In this document: positions 55,801-64,000 of the stretch, one piece after another
How positions within the stretch are numbered: position 1 is the first letter of the stretch
How the letters are laid out: the number at the start of each line of letters is the position of its first letter
Assembly: GCA_035578905.1 (NCBI GenBank)
Contig: JAQJVL010000001.1
Span: 8,132,570 to 8,196,569, forward strand
Direction: 5' to 3'
Source: Stictocephala bisonia
Taxonomy: Eukaryota > Arthropoda > Insecta > Hemiptera > Membracidae
Length of the DNA stretch: 64,000 nt
Notes under the pieces: generated by a model
The model's input: only the letters and a program-made list of their open reading frames with translations
What the model was told of the DNA's origin: nothing
The model's database searches: none
Made by a program: the position numbers and the translations under genes

Positions 55801-57057
55801 TTCATGGCCTGCATGTTAGATTGAGTGTCTTTGCTTTGTTTAAGGTTTACTTACAACCTAATTTCGAATTCACGTTGCGAATTTGAAACATCGTGAATGT
55901 TTTTTTGCCACACTAACGAGGACATCTTTGAAAAACCTAAATTAAAAAGAATTTACTTTAATGTCTGATTTTTTTTACGAATTCAACAACACATCTACTC
56001 AATATGAAACTTAGACATCTGCCTAAGAATGTAATTTTATCTGGATTACGACTTTGAAAAAAAAAAAATTAGATGAAACACTGATCCCTTACATATGCAA
56101 ATGGTTAGACAAGCAATTTAAAACCATATTGCTTTAAACACTTTATGGAATACAATTTGGTCATATTGAAGAATATTAAACTTAACAGAAGTAGCATCTT
56201 ATTTATAGAAATTTTACTACAGACGCAGATAACACATTTTTTGAAATCTAGACAAGCACGATTTTCAACAAATTTTTGGGTGAATTTACATCTATTTAAG
56301 GGAATCCCCATTCTGTGTCTGTTATTCTATTCCTCTTCATAATCAGAATCATTAGTTAATAATGAATCAAAGTCCATTCTTGCTCTAGTGTCATAATGTT
56401 GCTGAGTCTCCGCAATGGAGATATCTGAGTCCCCTCTTAAGAAATTCATGAACCTGAAAAAAGATTTTGTAGCATCTGAATAAAACTTTCAAGTTAAGAT
56501 TTTAAGGAAAGGTCAGGAATTATTTATTCATAACTGTAACTTATTTAGGAAAGGATCTCTTTAACCATTTAAATAACATGTAAAAAAATTGAAAATGTTT
56601 ACCTCTGGTTTTATATGGCCTGTGTCTTTTTTAATGCACTCTCAATTAAGTTTATTGATGCTAAATCCCCCATATTAATAAAAACATTTTCGTTGAATAG
56701 TTTTTAACCATCAATTTATTTCTATTTTGTCCGAATACAAAGTACAATAATCTCTTTCCACGACAAAACAATCTATAAGACAGGAAGACACAAAAACCTC
56801 AAATTGTACAGGCAATTAAAAATAATATTCATATAATTAAAAATTACGAAAATTTTGCCATTAGGAAATCCTAAAATTTAGAACAATTGTTAAAAAAATA
56901 AAAATAATATGAACCCTATGGGTTCAGAACCGATGCAACCAACAATGCCCCCCCCCCTGGGGTTATAATACCACAAATACTGGTGATCAATGTAAGTGCA
57001 TAAACGTAAGAGTTCACTACCAAATACATATAAAAATCACCCACCCATATACATAAA
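55801..57057. other. AT-rich intergenic DNA
   Basis: Frames at 56105-56342 overlap on both strands and have no recognisable similarity. A poly-C run lies at about 56949. Nothing else supported. Confidence 0.35.
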
Positions 57058-57458
57058 TTCATTATTCATCACTAAGATGCTGATCATAGAGATATGTCTG
57101 AATGAGTGTTGATGAATGAGTGTAGTCATTGTTACTAACTAAAGTTGATTGTTCCTTAGAAAGAGACATTTATTAATGGCCTAAAAACCAGGGAAACCAA
57201 GGGACATACAGCTTTATGTGGAATCCGAACCACGTGGTATTGGTCTGATTTTTCAGCTAACTGACAAGCCTGATTCTCTTCCCAGAAACAAACTCAGTTC
57301 TCCTACACAACATCCGCTTCTGACTACCATCCAAAACTTCTCTAGTAGTGTCCATGTTGATGGCAACCATTTAGAGGGCCAATCATAAAACCTATCGCCT
57401 ACAATCTCCACAACATTTTGTTTCCAAGTAGCTGGGTTACAGCATTGCACCACTAATT
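57058..57458 (-). repeat. SINE family A copy, about 400 bp
   Basis: Same order as 28433-28858: TTCATTATTCATCACTAAGATG, GTGTAGTCATTGTTACTAAC, GGAATCCGAACCACGTGG, CAGCTAACTGACAAGCC, TAGTAGTGTCCATGTTGATG and CCAAGTAGCTGGGTTACAGC. Oriented on the minus strand. Confidence 0.87.
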
Positions 57459-58460
57459 CCAAAATTCACAAAAACATTTCTTAAAGTTAAAAGAAATTTA
57501 TGAAAGAGTGCATACAACCAGTTTTATATTCTTACAAAATGCCTTTTTTAAACCAAAGCATTACTTAATTTAGAGTTAAACCACATTTCATGTTATAATG
57601 TTAGATTTTTGAATCAGTTATCAATGTATACATACTGGTTTAGATTACCTTATCGTTAAGTGATCCTAGTGTCCTTTGAAAGGCAACCAGTTTCAGTCCT
57701 GTGTTCGGATTTCCAACAGGAGAATGTCAATAAAAAAGGTTATTTGTCCGCATCAAATTTGTCCTTTGTTAGAAAAACACTGAGAACACATATAACACAA
57801 ATAAAAACAAACTAAAATAAACTTCTGTAACAGTACTGCAATTACACTGGTCTCAAAATTATGTACTCATCTTGTTTTTTTTTTATTTGTGTATGTCTAT
57901 ATTCTCAGTTTTTTTTGTAATAAATAACAAGTTTGATGAGAATAAATGCCTTTGTTATTGACTTTAGCATGATAAAGATCCCAACAGAGGATTAAAACAG
58001 ATGGCCTTTCCAAGGACAATAGTGTCACTTGACGATACGGAAACCATATTAAGAAATCCTGGACTTATATAATCAAAAGCCTTATTAACTTAACTAACAA
58101 ATATTTCCTTATTATTTTTTGGCAGATGAAAGATTAAATCCACTGCATATCTTGCCCATTGTTATTACTATTCCCAATTTGGATGTAAAACACCCTTTAG
58201 TACTTTTCAGCTGAAAATAACTTGCTGTTGTTTTTTGTCCTAATATTAAATGTATTTTAGTAAAAAAGAAAGGGAAGTTATTTTAGTCAGCACTCCGATT
58301 TTTTTCCATACTTTAACTACTGTGACATTGTGTTAGATGACATGACTGATGAACTCTCTGATAAGTTAGTTACAGCGTGCACAGAATTATTGTATTTATA
58401 TCATCTTCAATTTAAGGTGTGATGTTCATTTTCACACAGTTCTTCAACCATATATATATC
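57459..58460. other. AT-rich intergenic DNA
   Basis: No gene or element recognised. Confidence 0.35.
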
Positions 58461-58469
58461 TCCTGAAAC

Positions 58470-59095
58470 TTAAGAAACGCCTTCATTATCAAGCCCTTAC
58501 CTTCCTGCACATTGTACTAAAAACTGGCTCACCTAAGTTTTTATTTACTGTATCTCATTGTTTAACATTTCTCTCCCAGATCAATTCTCATGCCATTCAA
58601 TATGGATCTTCTCAGCTGTCTATTTCCCATCATAAGTCAATTTTTCTCAATACATTATTTACAGTTTCAGTTTGCAGTTTATGGAATTCGCTTCATGACA
58701 GCTTGAGAAATATGGGCAATAAATAGCACTGGTTTTAGAGCTGTTTTAAAAGATCTGCTTTAGGAAGATTTGCGGGCGTATGGGGGACACACATATCGCG
58801 GATTATCTAAGCGTATGTCGATATAGTTTTGATTATATCGAGTTAATTTATAAGTTTATTTTTAGATTTTTAGTAATAAAGAAATTATATATGTTTCATA
58901 TTTCTTATAATTTTTACTTATTTTTATACTGTCTTTGATAAGTACTTCACTTTGTAAATTGAGTTTTGTTCCAAAATTTATATTTTACATTATTTGACAA
59001 TTATATTTTACATTGTTTGTGCAGTTTTACATTAACTTGAGTGGATACACACCTAAATCCGCATTTCAATAAAGACATTCATTCATTCACAGATA
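58470..59095 (+). pseudogene. LINE ORF2 C-terminal end and 3' tail
   Basis: In broken frames: LHYQALTFLHIVLKTGSPKF, HHKSIFLNTLFTVSVCSLWN and SLHDSLRNMG. The order (repeat of aromatic block, F..TFSVSA.xLWN.LP..LR) is the usual C terminus of Jockey/R1-like ORF2 proteins. It ends with AATAAAGACATTCATTCATTCAC, a short ATTC-repeat tail. It is 5' truncated and lies 35 bp before the next transposon. Confidence 0.75.
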
Positions 59096-59130
59096 AATAT
59101 GATAAAATATTTACAAAAGTTATACGTATA

Positions 59131-61894
59131 CAGGATGTCCCAAAAGTCGACGTCCAAACTTCACAGGCATGTTATATGGATCATTTTCAATAAAAATGTC
59201 CTTTATGGGTTTATCGTATTGTTAATAGTTACCGAGATATTGACTTGTTAAATATGCGTATTGCAACAGAAAAAATCATTTTCATTCAATAAATAATGCA
59301 CGCAGGGTCTTAAAACTTTTACAATATAATTTTAATAAGTATATTTGTATAATTATACGGTTTTAAGGCATTTCGGGATGTTGGAAACATAAATACTTTA
59401 TTTTTTTAACTTAAAATAAAGTTACTAACATTCAAACATTGACTGCAAATGTATTTTTACCCTAAGCTAATGCCCAAATATCTTAAAAACTTCCCTAATT
59501 AATGCAAAATTCAAAAATACTAACACATAACGAATTCGTCAGCTTCTTTTGAGAATTGGTGTATTTTTCAAAATAAGTACACTTTTTTGCGGGCTGGCCA
59601 CTTGTCCACCCTCGCGTTGCGGTGCTTCTTCGCAGAAGTTTTACGCATGGACAAAGCTAACAAGTCATTTCAAAAAGGCTAGAGCAATAATGTAACTGCT
59701 ATTGAAACTCACATTTTGTGCTTAGTGATAATTTTATTAAGTAAATAATTTTATAAATATCTAGTGTAATACATTGAATTTGATGAATTTTTAAGTAAAA
59801 ATAATTGTTACAAGCAAACAAAGCAATAAGGAAATAGATTAGATAAATTACCGTACCATTTTTTGAAATATACCTATTACAATAAAAGTTCAAAATTCAG
59901 ACCTTCTTCTCTGATACAAAGCTGACAACGACGACAATTTCACTTTAGAGAATGAAAGGATTGTTCATTATTCTTAATTGTGATGGTAACTGTTATTCGT
60001 TGTCTTAGTTCATATTGTGTATGGGGATCAGAAGAAATCACCAATTCCTTGTAGTTTCCTGATAAAAATAAATCCTTGGAGTTTAGATCAGGTGATCTGG
60101 GCGGCCATTCTATGGTTCCTCATCTTCCATTCCAGCAATTTTGGAATTCAGCATTTAGATAGAGCCTAACTTCATGAGAATAATGGGCTGGAGTGCCATC
60201 ACACTGAAACTAAATATTTTCATGTATGCCAAATGTAACATCTTCAAGGATTTCTCTAAGATTGTTTTGCAGAAAGTTAAATTAATTCGCTCTATTCAGT
60301 CTATCTGGCAACTCAAATGGCCCAACTAATTTGCCTTTAACGATACCAGCCTACATGTTTATTCCAAACTAGTGCTGAAAGTGATCATTTCTTATTACTT
60401 TAGGGTTTTCATATGACCAATATGTGTTGTGATCATTGTAAATTCTTGTTCTTTTGACAAAACTTTCGTCAGTCCACAAAATGTTATTGAAAACCCCGGG
60501 ATGAACTTAATTTCTTCTAAGCATCTCTCTACAAAAGCGTGCTCTTCTAGCATTACCTGTGGGTAGAAGAGATTGAATTCGCTGCATATGATAAGGATAC
60601 AACTGGTAACTTTTAAGGCTCCAGTGAACTGATGAACTTGGATGGCAGTCTGTCTGGATAAACGGTGGACACTTGTAGTAGGATCTTCTTCTATCATATT
60701 TACAATTATTTCATCGTAATTATTGTTAGTACAGGTTCAGCCTAACCTCTCAGAATGTCCGGGAATCTTACCTTCCTGATAAGACCTATGCATATACACA
60801 AATACTATATGATCAGGGAATCGTTCTCTGTTAAGATACCTAACTTTATATTCCCTTGCAACAGCACGTGCATTTCCGTTACAAAAATGCACGTCTTTGA
60901 AAAATATTCCTCATAGGGGAATACCCCAACAGTGCAAGACATGTCATAATACAAACTGAAACACTTAAAAAACAAATGTGAAATAAAAAAATAGATTATT
61001 TCAGCAAACAACACACAAAATACTGTTAATGACAATTTTCAACATTGCACTGATTTAAAATATTCAATGTTTATTAATACCCATCTGGTCAACAATAAAA
61101 CATCTACTCCAACAACAACAGCTGATTTGTTTTGTGTGTTATTAACAGCTGATTTTGTTTGAAGGGCCCTGATATTAGTGGGATTATTTGTAATGTACTG
61201 CAGGGGACTAAACAAGTTAAATAAATCAATGTAAAGGGTTTAACAAAGGGACTTAATAAAATTATCACTAAGCACAAAATGTGAGTTTCAATAGCAGTTA
61301 CATTATTGCTCTAGCCTTTTTGAAATGACTTGTTAGCTTTGTCCATGCGTAAAACTTCTGCGAAGAAGCACCGCAACGCGAGGGTGGACAAGTGGCCAGC
61401 CCGCAAAAAACGTGTACTTATTTTGAAAAATACACCAATTCTCAAAAGAAGCTAACGAATTCGCTAATGTGTTAGTATTTTTTAATTCTGCATTAATTAG
61501 TGAAGTTTTAAAGATATTTAGGCATTAGCTTAAGGTAAAAATACAATTACAGTCACCGTTTGAATGTAGTAGTAACTTTATTTTAAGTTAAAAAAATAAT
61601 GTTTAAACACCATTAATTTATGTTTTCAACATCCCGAAATGCCTGAAAACTGTATAATTATGCAAATATACTGATTAAAATTATATTGTAATAGTTTTAA
61701 GGCCCTGTGTGCATTTATTTATTGGATAAAAATGATTTTTTTCTGTTGCAATATATATATTAAAAAAAATATTTAAAAAGTCAATAGCTCGGTAACTATT
61801 AACAAAACGATAAACCCATAAAGGACATTTTTTGTTAGAAATCATCCATATAATAAGCCTGTGAAGTTTGGACGTCGACTTTTAGGACACCCTG
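59131..61894 (-). mobile_element. Tc1/mariner-superfamily transposon with ~0.6-kb terminal inverted repeats
   Basis: Starts CAGGATGTCCCAAAAGTCG and ends as the inverse of CAGGGTGTCCTAAAAGTCG, between TA dinucleotides (59129-59130 and 61895-61896). The left arm runs to about 59741, the right from about 61251, each over 600 bp and well matched, including GCGGGCTGGCCACTTGTCC. The interior holds a transposase pseudogene on the minus strand. Length 2764 bp. Confidence 0.93.
60000..60965 (-). pseudogene. DUF4817-type Tc1/mariner-like transposase, broken
   Basis: Minus strand, N to C: FCNGNARAVAREYKVRYLNR (near 60885) is the N-terminal DUF4817-type helix-turn-helix block. MHRSYQEGKIPGHSERLG follows near 60790, then a stop. 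MIEEDPTTSVHRLSRQTAIQ (60697 down) is the second DNA-binding part. FTDESF-like and IYNDHNTYWSYENPK (near 60440-60410) is the catalytic region with the first Asp. FQCDGTPAHYSHEVRLYLN and GTIEWPPRSPDL (near 60200-60080) are the second Asp block and its partner. Several frame changes and stops exist, so it is not functional. It is the source-type enzyme for this element. Confidence 0.88.
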
Positions 61895-61896
61895 TA

Positions 61897-62700
61897 TATA
61901 CAACTTGCTATTCAAGAACACTGGGATTGTAATTTGACAACCATATTAATCAATTGAAATACAAACCAAACTGTTTTTATTTTTATCGTGTATTACTTAG
62001 AAATATTATTCAGCAATTTTTGAATTGTATATAATTTATGTCACCTCCTAATCACAAAATTAAAAGCTTGTGTTAAAAGACTATTATTTGAACCAAGCGT
62101 GGAAGGTGCTGAGACTATTATTGTAGCTAATCAAGGGCGGACCTAACCTTTGGGTGACTTCCCGCCTCTACCAGCCTTATCTGCGAATATTGTGACTAGC
62201 GGATTATAGCATATTCCATTATTTAACTCTACAATTATTGACATTTTGTTCCTCCTCTGTACCAGTTTTGCCCAAACTACAACGACTAAGATTACGAGAG
62301 TTACTTAGGCCTACACACAGGTTTCTGCCCTTGTAGGCCTATTAATATTTAGTTTTAGCAGTGATGAATTAGTCTATTTCAATGATTTTCTTTATTGTGA
62401 AGCATGTTTAGTTATCATCTCAACCTTTATTGTATAGTTCATGTTATACTTAATTGTAATTTATTTATTCGTTAAGAAATTACTAATTTTCAATAACTAA
62501 AAGTAATCATCAATTTTAACTAATAAGACTTCTTTTTCAACAGCTTATATGGTTTAAATATTTTCAACACAAAATTGATTCTAACTTTGCTTGTTTGATT
62601 ATTTACTTTATACTTAAACATATCAAACAAACAACATAGTGGTCTTGCAAATTCATTATTACAATTATTAAAAATTTCACAGTCATGGAAGGCCCAGAAT
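61897..62700. other. AT-rich spacer
   Basis: No coding region recognised. Part of it (from about 62700) may be the outer end of the Penelope-like element. Confidence 0.35.
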
Positions 62701-62760
62701 TTGCTGCCCTAACAATTAGTTACATACTTAAAGTGGTTTATATACCTGCATTCAAGTAAT

Positions 62761-62820
62761 CCAAGTCGTTGCTTCTGCAACCGGTTTCAACTCATCATGA
62801 GAGTCATCTTCAGGCCGTAC
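62761..62820 (-). ncRNA. Hammerhead-ribozyme-like core in the Penelope-like element's 3' region
   Basis: Minus strand reads CTGAAGA (62813-62807), a 5-bp helix GACTC/GAGTT with a 7-base loop, then GAAAC (62788-62784), followed by GTTGC-AGAA-GCAAC, another hairpin. CUGANGA, stem II and GAAA are the conserved hammerhead order. Penelope-like elements are known to encode hammerheads in their terminal repeats. I could not place a convincing cleavage triplet and stem I, so activity is unproven. Confidence 0.4.
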
Positions 62821-63021
62821 AAGGATGTAATAAAATGTGATCACTTCATATGAAGGTCGTCACGAACACATAACGAATACGGACACTACGAATATACGAA
62901 CACATAACAAAACACTAAAAAACGTTGACATTAATTAACAACTAAAAATTCGCGACGCGTGCCGGGCTGGAGCGTAGTCTAGACTGCCACGGTCAGGGTC
63001 ATTGGCAGTGACGTCACATCC

Positions 63022-64000
63022 TTATCTGTTGTTCCAAATTCTATGAATAGGACTCCTTTCCCTCTCCAGTATCTTAATCGCTGTATCGTAAATAAAGTTT
63101 GATTGGAAAGACAGCTTGTCGTTCAGTACATTTTGTTTATCTGATTTAACTGCTCTGTATATTTCAAATTCTTCTAATGTGTTTCTATTGTAACGATCTT
63201 GAGAAAAATGAAGAATGTCCATGTTATTATCAATGCTTGTATAATTATGGTTGTTTGAAATTAGGTGTTCGGCAAAGTTTGAGGTCTGGGGGGATGTGGT
63301 TTTTCTAGGTATATGTTCTTTGAATCGTTTTCTGAATGAGCGGGAAGTTTGACCAATATAATATTTTGGGCAGTCGTTGCAATTAATCTTATAAACCCCA
63401 TTCTTGTCGTGTATTGGTATGGATTCAAGTGGCCGTTCTTTCAGTAAAGTGTTGAGTTTGTTGCCTGTTTTAAATGATACTATGACGTTGTTTTTGGACA
63501 TTAAATTACTGAATTTGTTGCTGAGAAAAGTGCCATAATTTGCAGAAATGTAGGTTTTTTGTTCTTCAGTTATTTTTAGAGTTTTATTTTTGTGTTTATT
63601 AATAAGTTTATCTATCATACAGCTGCTGAAACCATTTGCAACGGCAATGTGTTTTATTATATTGATCTCTTCATTGAAATCATTTGGTTCCATTGGTACA
63701 GAGAGCATCCTGTGTATAAGACTATTGTATGCGGCGAGTTTATGGGAATGAGGGTGGTGTGAGTCTGCATGTATGGTTTGGTCTGTGGATGTTGGCTTCC
63801 TGTAAATTTTAAATTTAAAATTGTCATCGTGTTTTGTTATTGTTATATCCAAAAAATTGAGTGTGTTGTTTTTTTCCTCATCGAGAGTGAATTTTATGCT
63901 TGGGTGCATGTTGCATAGATAATTATTCAATAAGGAGAGTTGTCTGCTGTTTCCATTAAAAAGAACTATAGTATCATCTACGTATCTATGGTAAAATATT
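63022..64000 (-). CDS. Penelope-like element polyprotein, C-terminal part (RT end and GIY-YIG endonuclease)
   Basis: Open from the window edge to TAA at 63022-63024, about 325 residues, no break. It enters with YHRYVDDTIVLF, whose YVDD is the catalytic centre of the reverse transcriptase. Next come NNTLNFLDITITKHDDNFKF and YRKPTSTDQTIHADSHHPHS, the thumb-region signature of Penelope-like enzymes. From about 63420 down lies the endonuclease: GVYKINCNDCPKYYIGQTSR and SFRKRFKEH, i.e. GxY..YIG with the catalytic Arg and the Cys pair of this family. LEEFEIY supplies the later conserved Glu. These elements reverse-transcribe into chromosome ends or nicks. No inactivating change is visible in this part, so the copy may be recent; the 5' half is outside. 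Confidence 0.93.
   Translation of the reverse strand, partial: IFYHRYVDDTIVLFNGNSRQLSLLNNYLCNMHPSIKFTLDEEKNNTLNFLDITITKHDDNFKFKIYRKPTSTDQTIHADSHHPHSHKLAAYNSLIHRMLSVPMEPNDFNEEINIIKHIAVANGFSSCMIDKLINKHKNKTLKITEEQKTYISANYGTFLSNKFSNLMSKNNVIVSFKTGNKLNTLLKERPLESIPIHDKNGVYKINCNDCPKYYIGQTSRSFRKRFKEHIPRKTTSPQTSNFAEHLISNNHNYTSIDNNMDILHFSQDRYNRNTLEEFEIYRAVKSDKQNVLNDKLSFQSNFIYDTAIKILERERSPIHRIWNNR

Larger units (their letters stand above)
62700..64000 (-). mobile_element. Penelope-like retroelement, 3' part, runs off the window
   Basis: Carries a minus-strand ORF with the end of a reverse transcriptase and a GIY-YIG endonuclease, the domain pair that defines Penelope-like elements. Downstream of the stop comes non-coding sequence with a hammerhead-like motif (62784-62813). 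The outer boundary at about 62700 is a guess. Confidence 0.85.

Noticed and set aside
57253..57462. 69-residue minus-strand frame
   Set aside because: It lies entirely within a SINE family A copy and follows the SINE sequence, with other copies not keeping it open.

Overview
This window is eukaryotic: AT-rich, repeat-dense and intron-rich, with canonical GT/AG splice sites and an insect-type transposon load (hAT, pogo/Tigger, mariner, TTAA-flanked MITEs, non-LTR LINEs, SINEs, a Penelope-like element). It looks like a chromosomal segment of an arthropod, most likely an insect with a fairly large genome. The exact order cannot be fixed from the sequence; a hemipteroid or other hemimetabolous insect is a guess.

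Only one host protein gene is clearly supported: a complete ten-exon catalase gene on the + strand, CDS 20251-51382. It encodes 515 residues, all exon phases agree, and an AATAAA follows the stop. Distal His71, Ser111 and Asn145 and the haem-ligand Tyr355 are present. The motif after Arg109 is unusual (SFVTGE, where the family normally has STVxGE), and one residue is inserted near residue 86.

Layout. 1-6400: a long inverted-repeat element (282-1729), then a minisatellite split by a hAT element with a perfect 8-bp target duplication (3074-5683), and a 202-bp palindrome. 7090-8666: a decayed pogo/Tigger element with a minisatellite inside it. 8670-12000: featureless AT-rich DNA. 12000-15700: LINE remnants, one of them lying between two inverted-repeat arms. 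16392-17042: a non-autonomous hAT element. 17300-18390: a minisatellite. 20251-51382: catalase, whose introns carry minisatellites with unit lengths of about 20, 73, 36, 53, 43, 43 and 101 bp, two TTAA-flanked MITEs, SINEs and dead LINEs. 51440-64000: intergenic DNA with a mariner relic, a LINE 3' end, a 2.76-kb transposon with terminal inverted repeats of about 0.6 kb and a broken DUF4817-type transposase, and at the right edge the 3' part of a Penelope-like element, minus strand, running out of the window.

Apart from catalase, nearly everything that can be named is mobile or tandemly repeated. The most unusual signals are hammerhead-ribozyme-like cores in the 202-bp palindrome and downstream of the Penelope-like ORF, an inverted repeat pair that brackets catalase exon 3, and a dispersed minisatellite motif shared between two distant loci.
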